This document shows, one piece after another, positions 24,760 through 32,615 of a DNA stretch of 51,552 nucleotides; the stretch's first letter is position 1; the number at the start of each line of letters is the position of its first letter. The notes below the pieces were generated by a model. It was given only the letters and a program-made list of their open reading frames with translations. It had not been told where the DNA came from and ran no database searches. This DNA is from Streptomyces sp. SID3343 (GTDB lineage Bacteria; Actinomycetota; Actinomycetes; Streptomycetales; Streptomycetaceae). Made by a program: the position numbers and the translations under genes. The stretch spans positions 1 through 51,552 of the forward strand of contig NZ_WWJX01001603.1 of NCBI RefSeq assembly GCF_009865215.1, given 5' to 3'.

Positions 24760-26061
24760 ATGACGGCCGATGCGGCTGGACCGAGCACGACGGACCCGAA
24801 CCCCAGGACCTGGCCGGCGGATGTCCCGCTCGCCGACCTGGACTTCTGGTCGGGCTCCCTGGAAGAGCGCGAACAAGGCTTCGCGCGGTTGCGCGGCACC
24901 TGGCCGATGCCGTACTACCCCGAGCCCGAGAGCCCGCTGCCGGCCGGCCCCGGGTTCTGGGCGTTGACCCGGCATGCCGACGTGGCCGAGGCGAGCCGCC
25001 GCCCCGAGGACTTCTGTTCAGGGCAGGGCGCGACCCACATCCCGGACTTCCCACCGGAGTTCGCCGAATTCTTCGGGTCCATCATCGAGATGGACGATCC
25101 CCGCCACCAACGGCTGCGACGGATCGTCTCGCGCGCTTTCACACCGCGCATGATCAAGAAGTTCGAGAGCGACGTCGACGCGACCGCCAAGGAGATCGTC
25201 GACGACGTGGTCGAACGCGGCGCGTGCGACTTCGTCACCGACGTCGCGGCCCGTCTGCCGCTCAAGGTCATCTGCGACATGATGGGCGTGCCGACGAAGG
25301 ACCATCGCTTCGTCTTCGACCGCTCCAACGTGATCCTCGGCGTCGCCGACCCGGAGTACGTGGAACAGGAGGGCGGCGGGCACATCGAGGCGCTGCTCAC
25401 CGCAGGCGCCGAACTCGCCGAACTCATGCGCGACCTGGCCGGTTTCCGTCGCGACAACCCCACCGACGATGTGACGTCGGCCCTGGTGAACGCCGAGGTC
25501 GACGGCGAGAGTCTGACCACCGACGAGCTGGCGTCCTTCTTCGTCCTACTGCTCGCGGCCGGCAACGAGACCACTCGCAACGCGATCTCGCACGGACTCC
25601 GGTTGGTGACCGAGCATCCGGACCAACGCGAGCTGTGGCTCTCGAACTTCGAGCGGTACACGCCCACGGCCGTCGAAGAGATCGTCCGACTCGCGTCACC
25701 GGTCGTATGGATGCGGCGGACCGCCACCCGGGACACCGATCTCAACGGCAAGCCCGTGCGCGAGGGCGACAAGATGTTGCTCTTCTACTGGTCGGCGAAC
25801 CGGGACGAGGCGGTGTTCACCGACCCGCTCGGGTTCGACATCACCCGCGATCCGAACCCGCACGTGGGATTCGGCGCACGCGGACCGCACTTCTGCCTCG
25901 GCGCGCACCTGGCCCGACGGGAGATCACCCTGCTGTTCCGGGAGTTGTTCGAGCGCCTGCCGGACATCCGGACGGTCGGCGAGCCGCAGCGGCTGCGGTC
26001 CAGCTTCATCAACGGCATCAAGCACATGAACTGCGAGTTCACGCCCCGTCCCCGGGCTTGA
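24760..26061 (+). CDS. Cytochrome P450 (CYP125/CYP142-like)
   Basis: A 433-aa soluble P450. The I-helix oxygen motif is AAGNETTRNAISHG, the ExxR is EEIVR, and the heme-thiolate loop is FGARGPHFCLGAHLARRE. MDDPRHQRLRRIVSRAFTPR is the C-helix. The combination GNETTRNAISHG and GARGPHFCLG is characteristic of the actinobacterial group that includes steroid-side-chain hydroxylases CYP125 and CYP142, but the substrate is not proven. GGAG eight bases upstream supports ATG 24760; GTG 24742 is an alternative. The 3' end overlaps the convergent DUF937 gene by 23 bases. Confidence 0.9.
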   Translation: MTADAAGPSTTDPNPRTWPADVPLADLDFWSGSLEEREQGFARLRGTWPMPYYPEPESPLPAGPGFWALTRHADVAEASRRPEDFCSGQGATHIPDFPPEFAEFFGSIIEMDDPRHQRLRRIVSRAFTPRMIKKFESDVDATAKEIVDDVVERGACDFVTDVAARLPLKVICDMMGVPTKDHRFVFDRSNVILGVADPEYVEQEGGGHIEALLTAGAELAELMRDLAGFRRDNPTDDVTSALVNAEVDGESLTTDELASFFVLLLAAGNETTRNAISHGLRLVTEHPDQRELWLSNFERYTPTAVEEIVRLASPVVWMRRTATRDTDLNGKPVREGDKMLLFYWSANRDEAVFTDPLGFDITRDPNPHVGFGARGPHFCLGAHLARREITLLFRELFERLPDIRTVGEPQRLRSSFINGIKHMNCEFTPRPRA

Positions 26062-26824
26062 CGTCGTCGGGCTTGGGGGGATCCTCGGGCTTGGGGGTGT
26101 CCTCGGGCTTGGGGGCGTCCTCGGTGGTGGGGACTCCGGGCTTGGGGTCCTGGGTTTTCGCCTTCCGGAGCCTGCCCTTCCTGAGGATGCCCCCCTTGCC
26201 GGTCCTGGGCTGATCCGGCTTGGGCTCGTCCGACTCGGGCTTGCGGTCGTCGGGTCCGGGGCCGCTCGTTCCGGTGGCCGTCGTCCCGGTGTCCGTCGTC
26301 CCGGCGTCCGTCGTCCCGGCGTCCGTCGTCTCGATGTCCCCCGTCTCGGTCGCCTCGGCCTCGGCCGACCCCGGCACGGCGGGTGGGGCCGGCGGCCGGG
26401 GTGGGCGAGGCGGGGACGGCGGCGTGATCAGCGCGTCGATCGATTCGGGCGGCGGCACCTCGCCGTCGGGAGTGACGGCGTCTACCACTTGGGGCAGTGT
26501 CGCGGCGAGCGCGGCCGCCGTCTCCTCCTTGGTCATCCCCGCCTGCCCGGCCAACCGGATCATCTCGTCCTCGCCGAGTGCGTCGGTGAGCTCCTTGCCG
26601 CTGACGGGCTGGTTGCGGCCGGTGTCCACCCACGACCTGGTCTGCTCACCCAGCCCGCCGTCCTGGAGCCGTTTCAACAGCGACCCGAGCCCGCCGGTCC
26701 CGCCTTGCTTGCTCAGCAAGCCCAGCACGACGTCGAGCAGTGGCCCCTGGCCGCCGCCGCGTCCGCCGAGCAGGCCGCCGAGGATGCCACCCAGCCCACC
26801 GGGAAGTCCCGTTCCGCCGCTCAT
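26039..26824 (-). CDS. YidB-like (DUF937) protein with a long low-complexity tail
   Basis: A 261-aa protein. Residues 1-125 resemble the DUF937/YidB family: Gly-rich GGLGGILGGLLGG start, LLDVVLGLLSKQGGTGGLGSLLKRLQDGGL, and GKELTDALGEDEMIRLAGQAGMTKEE. Residues 130-261 are a Pro/Thr/Asp/Lys tail with a TTDAG-type repeat and a PKPED-type repeat. GGGAG upstream fixes the ATG at 26824. Function is unknown. The 3' end overlaps the P450 gene tail to tail. Confidence 0.75.
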   Translation of the reverse strand: MSGGTGLPGGLGGILGGLLGGRGGGQGPLLDVVLGLLSKQGGTGGLGSLLKRLQDGGLGEQTRSWVDTGRNQPVSGKELTDALGEDEMIRLAGQAGMTKEETAAALAATLPQVVDAVTPDGEVPPPESIDALITPPSPPRPPRPPAPPAVPGSAEAEATETGDIETTDAGTTDAGTTDTGTTATGTSGPGPDDRKPESDEPKPDQPRTGKGGILRKGRLRKAKTQDPKPGVPTTEDAPKPEDTPKPEDPPKPDDVKPGDGA

Positions 26825-26944
26825 ACCTTTTTCTCCCTGCACAGATCGCCTTGTCGGGCTCTCATAGTGGGGTAAATAGGACAGCGGATCGCGGTGGGCG
26901 CGTCGGAAGTAGGCCCATCGGGGGAAGAACGGAGGGCCGTACGC

Positions 26945-27988
26945 TCAGCGCGTCGGGTCGAACAGGACCTTCAGGCACCCGTCGGCGCGGTCGGCGAAGG
27001 CCCGATAGCCGGCGGCGGCCTCGGTCAACGGCATCCGGTGCGTGAACACGTCCACCGGGTTCAGCCGGCCGTAGCGGATCAACGGGATCAACGTCGGCCA
27101 CGTGGACGCCACCGGCGCCGTGGTGAACCGCATCGTGACGTTGCGGATGATCATCAGCGGTACCGCGATCGGGAAGGCGAAGTTGGCGTCCACACCCACC
27201 ACCGAGACGGTGCGCGACGTGCGCACCGCGCTGATCGCCGCGGTCAGCGTCGCGTCCTGACCCACCGCCTCGATCACCGCGTCCGCGCCGCGCCCGCCGG
27301 TGGCGGCCAGCACCTGCTCGACGATGTCGCCCTTGGTTCCGTCGATCGGCTCGGCGCCGAGCCGCTCGGCCATCGCGAGGCGGGCCGGCACCCGGTCCGC
27401 GGCCAGGATCCGGCCGGCCCCGAGTACCTGCGCGGCCTGGAGCGCGTACAGCCCGACCGGGCCGAGGCCGATCACCAGGACCGTCGCACCCGGCGTGATG
27501 TCGGCCCGGACGGCCGCCGTCCAGCCGGTCGGCAGCGCGTCGGTGAGCAACACCGCGTTGTCGACGCCGATGTCCTGCGGGACCGGCATGAGCCACGCGT
27601 CGGCCGCCGGGATCGCGACCGCCTCCGCGTGCCCGCCGGGCAGCGAGTCGTCACCGCCCAGGACCCGCATGCCCCCGCCCGTGCAGTCGATCGGATTGCC
27701 GGCCGCGCACCCCGCGCACCGCCCGCACCCCAGGACCGGGGACACCAGGACTCGGTCGCCCACCTTGATCCGGCCCACCTCGGCGCCGGTCTCGATCACC
27801 GTGCCCACGACCTCGTGCCCGGGCCGCAGGCCGCTGACCGGGAACTCGCCCTCGTAGAAGTGCAGATCCGAACCGCACAGCGCACTCGCCGTGACCTCGA
27901 CGATCGCGCCGTCCGGGCCGGACAGCACCGGATCCGCGACCGTCTCGACACTCACGTCACGGGTTCCGTTGATGACGACGGCACGCAT
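26945..27988 (-). CDS. Zinc-dependent alcohol dehydrogenase family protein
   Basis: A 347-aa MDR enzyme. ALCGSDLHFYEGEFP and GHEVVGTVIETG supply the catalytic zinc ligands. CGRCAGCAAGNPIDC holds the four structural-zinc cysteines, and LVIGLGPVGLYALQAA is the Rossmann motif with ADR after strand two. The group includes glutathione-independent aldehyde and polyol dehydrogenases, but the substrate is not evident. The start at 27988 gives MRAVVINGTRDVSV. It is divergent from the acyltransferase gene. Confidence 0.88.
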   Translation of the reverse strand: MRAVVINGTRDVSVETVADPVLSGPDGAIVEVTASALCGSDLHFYEGEFPVSGLRPGHEVVGTVIETGAEVGRIKVGDRVLVSPVLGCGRCAGCAAGNPIDCTGGGMRVLGGDDSLPGGHAEAVAIPAADAWLMPVPQDIGVDNAVLLTDALPTGWTAAVRADITPGATVLVIGLGPVGLYALQAAQVLGAGRILAADRVPARLAMAERLGAEPIDGTKGDIVEQVLAATGGRGADAVIEAVGQDATLTAAISAVRTSRTVSVVGVDANFAFPIAVPLMIIRNVTMRFTTAPVASTWPTLIPLIRYGRLNPVDVFTHRMPLTEAAAGYRAFADRADGCLKVLFDPTR

Positions 27989-28148
27989 GTCAGGCTCCAC
28001 ATCGATCCGGGAAGCGGCGCCGGGACCGACGACGCTGCACGCCGTAACACTGTTACAGAACGCTGTGGAATCCAACCCTCGCAACCCTCGCGTGACGTTC
28101 GTCCCACGCGTCCCCGACCGCGCGGACCGCGTCGGTACGGTGATCACC

Positions 28149-28880
28149 ATGTCGTTGTCCGAAGCCCTGCGGGGGCATGCCCGGGACGCCCTCTCACGCG
28201 CGGCGCACCGAGGCTGGCGGGCCCTGCAACGCACGGCCTCGATCACCTCCGAGCAGCCGGGCCCGTACCGCTTCCGCAGCCTGGGCCCCCGCAGCAAGCT
28301 CGCGTTCCCGGTCGGCTCGGTGTTCGGCGAACAATGGATCACGGTGGGCGCGGGCTGCATCATCGGCGAACACGTCACCCTGTCGGCGGGCCTGGCCCCC
28401 GGGCACGACCTGGGCAGCGAACCGGTCGTCACGATCGGGGACCGCTGCACGATAGGCCGGGGCAGCCACATCGTCGGGCACTCGTCGATCGTGATCGCCG
28501 ACGACGTGTGGACCGGCCCGTACATCTACATCACCGACCAAAACCACAGCTACGCCGACCCGGACCAGCCGATCGGCAAACAGTGGCCGATCAACGACAC
28601 GGTCGAAATCGGCCCCGGCAGCTGGCTGGGCGCGGGCGCCATCATCCTCCCGGGCGCCAAACTCGGCCGAAACGTAGTGGTGGCCGCCGGCTCGGTGGTC
28701 CGCGGCACCATCCCGGACCACACCGTCGTGGCAGGCGTCCCCGCCAAACCCATCCGCCGCCACACCCCCACCGGCTGGGACCCACCACTACGCCACACCC
28801 CCACCCCCCTACCGGACGGCATAACCCACGACGAACTGGTAGCCCTACTCACCGAACACGAAGCCGGCAAGGGCGAGTAG
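28149..28880 (+). CDS. Left-handed beta-helix (hexapeptide) acyltransferase
   Basis: A 243-aa protein of the LbetaH acetyltransferase superfamily. Isoleucine/valine hexad repeats run from about residue 65 to 200 (IGEHVTLSAG, IGDRCTIGRGSHIVGHSSIVI, IGPGSWLGAGAIILPGAKLGRNVVVAAGSVV). ITDQNHSYADP carries the likely catalytic His. Such enzymes O- or N-acetylate sugars or glycans. The ATG at 28149 is chosen. A GTG at 28140 is also in frame. The last 40 residues are Pro/His-rich. Confidence 0.83.
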   Translation: MSLSEALRGHARDALSRAAHRGWRALQRTASITSEQPGPYRFRSLGPRSKLAFPVGSVFGEQWITVGAGCIIGEHVTLSAGLAPGHDLGSEPVVTIGDRCTIGRGSHIVGHSSIVIADDVWTGPYIYITDQNHSYADPDQPIGKQWPINDTVEIGPGSWLGAGAIILPGAKLGRNVVVAAGSVVRGTIPDHTVVAGVPAKPIRRHTPTGWDPPLRHTPTPLPDGITHDELVALLTEHEAGKGE

Positions 28881-29005
28881 ACCCCGGCGCTCGATCGGCC
28901 ACCCCAGAACGCAGGGGCGACACGGCCCGTCCCGGCACTGGACGAAACGAGACATCAAGCTTTGCCGAGGGAAGGGGAGGGCGACGTCTGACGGCACTGC
29001 CGAGG

Positions 29006-29347
29006 TCACCCAGCGATGCGTTTATCTTCGATGGCGATCAGGGCGAACCGAGCGTGATCCTGTCCCAGTTCGGCACTGACCACCGCCTCCAATGCTTTCG
29101 GGCCGAGCCCCGGGAGAGCGAACGCCGCTTCGAAGACGGCGAGCGCAGCGTCGTGTACCTGCGTTTGCTCGCAACACGCGAGGGCTCGGACGACGGCTCG
29201 GGTACCGAGTTCCAGCCGATCTCTGAACCGCCATCGGCCATCAGCGAGCCACACCCACCGCACGACGACCACGGCGCCTGCCGCGCGTCGGGGATAGGCA
29301 GTGAACGTCCGTCGCGGGCTCGGGTCCGCTTCGAAGAACATCTTCAC
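29006..29347 (-). CDS. Hypothetical protein coupled to the anti-sigma-like ATPase
   Basis: A 113-aa protein. The GTG at 29345-29347 overlaps the TGA of the ATPase gene (GTGA). The sequence has WVWLADGRWRFRDRLELG and a C-terminal helix ending VVSAELGQDHARFALIAIEDKR. The family is not recognised. Tight coupling implies a functional link to the upstream ATPase. Confidence 0.6.
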   Translation of the reverse strand: MKMFFEADPSPRRTFTAYPRRAAGAVVVVRWVWLADGRWRFRDRLELGTRAVVRALACCEQTQVHDAALAVFEAAFALPGLGPKALEAVVSAELGQDHARFALIAIEDKRIAG

Positions 29348-29868
29348 GAGCTGCTGCCTTTATGCGCCGAGGTTTGCCGTTTGCGGCCCCAAACCGGTCG
29401 GTTCCGCTCCGCCCGACGGCGGTTTTGCGACCTGAGAAGGGTGTCGGGGAGAGTGAATCCGGCGGCCACCCACTTGCCGTCGCGGCCGTCCGCGCCCATC
29501 GGACCGTAGGTCAGGGTGTCCGCGAGGCCGGCGACGATCCCCAAGCCTCGCCCGTTCTCGTTGTCTACGGGGACGGCTCCCTCGCCGCGCACCCACACCA
29601 GTTCCACGAAGTGCGTATCCACTACGGCGAGTGTCAGCATCCGTCCCTCGATCCACCAGTGCATGGCGATCTCGCCGGTGGTGTGTGTCAAGGCGTTGGT
29701 GACGAGTTCGGATGCCGCCACAAGCACGTCATCCAGCCAATCGGCATGGCTCTTGTTGGTGCTATCTACGCCCAAGGCGACGCACACGTCGGAGATGTGG
29801 GCGCGGGCGGTCGCGGTGACGACAGATTGCCGACACAGATGCAGGTGGGGGGCTGGAAGTGACGTCAT
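29344..29868 (-). CDS. SpoIIAB/RsbW-like ATP-binding protein (anti-sigma factor type)
   Basis: A 174-aa GHKL ATPase. The N-box is LVAASELVTNALTHT, and the nucleotide lid region is NGRGLGIVAGLADTL. No kinase dimerisation domain is present, so it is of the stand-alone anti-sigma or regulatory type common in Streptomyces. GGGAG precedes the ATG at 29868. It is divergent from the HTH-DUF5753/DUF397 pair, an arrangement seen at whiJ/abaA-like loci, where such proteins modulate development. Confidence 0.83.
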   Translation of the reverse strand: MTSLPAPHLHLCRQSVVTATARAHISDVCVALGVDSTNKSHADWLDDVLVAASELVTNALTHTTGEIAMHWWIEGRMLTLAVVDTHFVELVWVRGEGAVPVDNENGRGLGIVAGLADTLTYGPMGADGRDGKWVAAGFTLPDTLLRSQNRRRAERNRPVWGRKRQTSAHKGSSS

Positions 29869-30007
29869 GCCGAACTCCCTTGCGGCAGGGGTCTTGCCAT
29901 CGCGTGAAGCACCTCTCTCGCCATGATCACTGTCCGTGGCTTGAAGGTGACATCAGAGTAGGAGCAAACAAGCCCTCCGCAATAGACGTCTCTAAAATTT
30001 CACTAGA

Positions 30008-30023
30008 TGGGATTGCAATCCCA
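30008..30023. promoter_or_regulatory. Perfect 16-bp palindrome upstream of the HTH gene
   Basis: TGGGATTGCAATCCCA is fully self-complementary and AT-richer than its surroundings. It lies 100 bp before the HTH start codon, within the divergent region. It is the likely binding site of the adjacent HTH regulator. Confidence 0.65.
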
Positions 30024-30122
30024 CGGATCCATCAAGCCCGGGTGTCGCTGTTGCGGCATTCGGCCTGCGGAGATACGGCAAGATGACGTCAACGGCCCGC
30101 CGGGCGACGACGAGGAGACTGC

Positions 30123-30983
30123 GTGGCGAACACACCGGAGCCGACCCGGCTTCGTCTGGCACTCGGGCGGCGCATGCGGTTCTTGCGCGAGCAGGCGAAC
30201 GTGACGGCAAAGCAGGCTGCGGCTGTGATCGACGGCTCGGTGCCCAAGATCAGCCGAATCGAGACCGGCAAGTCCGCACTCAAACGCATCGAGATCGAAG
30301 CCCTCCTGCGGGCCTACGGTGCAAGTGAGGAGACGATCACCCACGCACTGGCCCTCATGGAGGAAGCCAAGAAACCGGACTGGTGGGAGGACGAGGCCGC
30401 CGTGGTCCCGGTCGGACTCGGTCAGCTCTTCAACAGTGAGAGTTCCGCCAAAACCCTCAGGACCGTCAGCAGCACGATTGTTTTCGGCATGCTCCAGACC
30501 GAGTCCTACGCCCGTGCCATCTTCGACGCCCATTGCCCCGACGACTCCGAGGACGTCAAGGCGCGGAGGGTCCGACTGCGTATGCGGCGACAGGACTTAC
30601 TCTCTCGGGAAAGTCCACCGCGGTTGATCGCGATCATCGACGAAGCCGCACTGCGGCGCGAAGTCGGTAGCCGGGCCGTCATGCGCGAACAGATCGAGCA
30701 TCTCATCGAGATGGATCGCCGGCCGACGGTCACCATCAAGGTGATCCCGTTCGGTGCCGGCGCGCACCGGGGCCAGATCGGCAGTTTCATCTGGCTGGAG
30801 TTCCCCGAGGACGATGCCACGGACGTGATCTATTCCGACAACCCATCGGGCAACAGTTACTTCAGGAAACCCGATGAGGTCGCGGCCTTCGTCAGCACCT
30901 TCACGAGCATCGACAAGCTGTCCCTCGCACCGGCCGATACCCGGCGCTTTCTCCGTGCATTGACGATGGAGTACACGACATGA
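30123..30983 (+). CDS. WhiJ-like HTH regulator (XRE HTH + DUF5753)
   Basis: A 286-aa protein. The N-terminal HTH is LGRRMRFLREQANVTAKQAAAVID followed by SVPKISRIETGKSA (residues 12-60). The DUF5753 domain follows, with FGMLQTESYARAI, RRQDLLSRESPPRLIAIIDEAALRREVG and TIKVIPFGAGAHRG. GAGGAG precedes the GTG at 30123. Its stop overlaps the DUF397 start (ATGA). Such pairs are abundant in Streptomyces and have been compared with toxin-antitoxin modules or developmental switches. Confidence 0.9.
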   Translation: MANTPEPTRLRLALGRRMRFLREQANVTAKQAAAVIDGSVPKISRIETGKSALKRIEIEALLRAYGASEETITHALALMEEAKKPDWWEDEAAVVPVGLGQLFNSESSAKTLRTVSSTIVFGMLQTESYARAIFDAHCPDDSEDVKARRVRLRMRRQDLLSRESPPRLIAIIDEAALRREVGSRAVMREQIEHLIEMDRRPTVTIKVIPFGAGAHRGQIGSFIWLEFPEDDATDVIYSDNPSGNSYFRKPDEVAAFVSTFTSIDKLSLAPADTRRFLRALTMEYTT

Positions 30984-31183
30984 TCAGTCCTGTTCCACAC
31001 CCGAAACACCCGACCGCCGTGTGGACCAAAGCCGATGCCTCGGGCCAGGGTTCGGACTGCATCGACGTCGCCAAGCTTGGGGCGACCATGGGCGTCCGAG
31101 ACTCCAAGCGCCCCACGAACGACATCCTTACGTTCTCGTTCACAACCTTCTCGGCCATGACCGAAGCCCTGACCCTGTCCTAA
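30980..31183 (+). CDS. DUF397 small protein
   Basis: A 67-aa protein with the DUF397 pattern: a Trp-Thr-Lys segment (VWTKADASGQGSDCIDVAKL), then VRDSKRP and a C-terminal LTFSFTTFSAMTEAL. In this family the partner HTH protein is encoded just upstream, as here with an ATGA overlap. It probably binds and modulates that regulator. Confidence 0.87.
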   Translation: MISPVPHPKHPTAVWTKADASGQGSDCIDVAKLGATMGVRDSKRPTNDILTFSFTTFSAMTEALTLS

Positions 31184-31532
31184 CCACTCGCCTCTCCGAA
31201 AAGGGGGTCGTCCGCAGCCGCCCCCACACAGCCGGGGCGTGGTTCACCGTTCTGGGCAGCTCTGGGTGCCCAGAACGGTTCGCGGCGGCGCCGGCTACAA
31301 CGTCCTCGGTCCATTCGACGTAGTCGACCAAGCACGGCTTGGAGACGCCAGGTGCGCAGCGTCCCGGGTGCCCGACCAGGCTTTCCCGCCCCTCGGCCTG
31401 GGGTAAGCGGCCTGCCGTACCCGGTCGGGAACGCCTCGTACGAGGCTGGGCGTTCGCTCCAGTGTCGAATGGTGATACGAAGTCCGGATCGTCGGCGGTG
31501 TCGTGCAAAGGGTCGGCCACCGCGCGGGTCAC
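31140..31532 (-). CDS. Doubtful small ORF after the lanthipeptide-cluster helical protein
   Basis: A GTG at 31530-31532 overlaps the stop of the upstream gene (GTGA), the same junction used elsewhere in the window. The frame is open for 130 codons. However, it runs through a strong terminator hairpin and into the convergent DUF397 gene. Third-position G/C bias fades after about 15 codons. If real, only its 5' part is likely coding. Confidence 0.2.
   Translation of the reverse strand: MTRAVADPLHDTADDPDFVSPFDTGANAQPRTRRSRPGTAGRLPQAEGRESLVGHPGRCAPGVSKPCLVDYVEWTEDVVAGAAANRSGHPELPRTVNHAPAVWGRLRTTPFSERRVVRTGSGLRSWPRRL
31184..31528. other. Convergent intergenic region with terminator
   Basis: About 345 bp between DUF397 and the lanthipeptide cluster end. 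It holds a strong hairpin (31247-31278) and one doubtful minus-strand ORF. No other signal is seen. Confidence 0.5.
31247..31278. terminator. Bidirectional terminator hairpin
   Basis: CCGTTCTGGGCA and TGCCCAGAACGG form a perfect 12-bp stem with an 8-base loop, between convergent transcription units. Confidence 0.8.
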
Positions 31533-32611
31533 AGAAGCCTGCGAAGCGCGCCTTCGGCCTTGGTCACGGCCATGGTGAGGGCTTGCGTGTGGGCCGCGGA
31601 GAGATTCCCGGCGTCGAGCCCTGACGCCGTGAGCACGGCGTCGAGTATCCGAGTCTGTTCACTGGTCAGGTAGGCGCGTGTCGGGTGGTGATTCAAGACG
31701 TCGCGAGCGGCGTAGGCATCGAGGGCGGCCACGTCGACGACAGCGTCCCGCACGAAGGTTGCGTCGAGGTTCGACTGGTCGGGGCTCAGATCGAGTGCGG
31801 TCAGCCCGACTCGGGCCTGGAACGCCGCCGTCGCCGGTTCCGGCGGGGCGATCACGGCGAGCGCCTGCCGCAGTGCAAGATCCAGTTCTTCCTGCCGGGG
31901 CCGACAGCAGGCACGCAGGAGGGCCGCGATGGTGTTCTCCCACGGTTCCGCAGGGACGGTGGAGTCGATCATGGCGTGGGCCTGACGGTCGAGGCCACGT
32001 TCCAGCAACGACATGATCATGATCTGGCGGCCGTCGAGCAGTCGGTTGCCGACGCCGCGGTGCGCGGCCATGGCCTTGGCAGCCTCGGTCCAGCGGCCGA
32101 TCCGCGCCAAGGCCCTGGCACCGTCGATGAGGACGGTCACCCACAGTTCCTCGCAGATCTTCCGGTGGTCCGTGTCCGTACCGGTCAACACCGACAGATC
32201 GACCTCGTGGCCGCGAATCTCGGCTGTATCGCGCCGTTGGGCGGCGCGGTACAGCCGACCGAGGACCTCGTAGGCGCCTTCGCCGTCGCCCTCGCGGATC
32301 AGCAGTCGGGCAATGTTCACCACGGGCATGAGTGCCATCACGGCGATGTCCCCGGTGAGGCCTCCGGCTGCGGCGAAGACACGGTGCTGTCTCCAGCACA
32401 AGTGAGCAGCCAGGTCGGGCATCCCGACATCGGAGGCGATCAGCGCCGCGTAGTTGAGGACCCCGCTCGCGCGGGCCACCAGGGTGTGGTGGCTCGCATC
32501 GGCGGGCGGGACGACGAGCGCGGTGAGTTCGGTAATGCGCTCGGCCAGGGGCAACCCGGTTGCCTTGGGTCGGCGCACCAGCGGGATACGGCCGGCCACT
32601 GCGGGGATCAT
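31529..32611 (-). CDS. Helical-repeat protein of the FxLD lanthipeptide cluster
   Basis: A 360-aa all-helical protein with TPR-like spacing (LLIREGDGEGAYEVLGRLYRAA, ALARIGRWTEAAKAMAAHRG). No HTH and no catalytic motif are visible. The sequence resembles the C-terminal sensory part of actinobacterial XRE-TPR regulators. AGGAG precedes the ATG, and only 4 bp separate it from the methyltransferase stop, so it is in the same operon. Its role in the pathway is unknown; an accessory or regulatory scaffold is possible. Confidence 0.68.
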   Translation of the reverse strand: MIPAVAGRIPLVRRPKATGLPLAERITELTALVVPPADASHHTLVARASGVLNYAALIASDVGMPDLAAHLCWRQHRVFAAAGGLTGDIAVMALMPVVNIARLLIREGDGEGAYEVLGRLYRAAQRRDTAEIRGHEVDLSVLTGTDTDHRKICEELWVTVLIDGARALARIGRWTEAAKAMAAHRGVGNRLLDGRQIMIMSLLERGLDRQAHAMIDSTVPAEPWENTIAALLRACCRPRQEELDLALRQALAVIAPPEPATAAFQARVGLTALDLSPDQSNLDATFVRDAVVDVAALDAYAARDVLNHHPTRAYLTSEQTRILDAVLTASGLDAGNLSAAHTQALTMAVTKAEGALRRLL

Positions 32612-32615
32612 CGGC

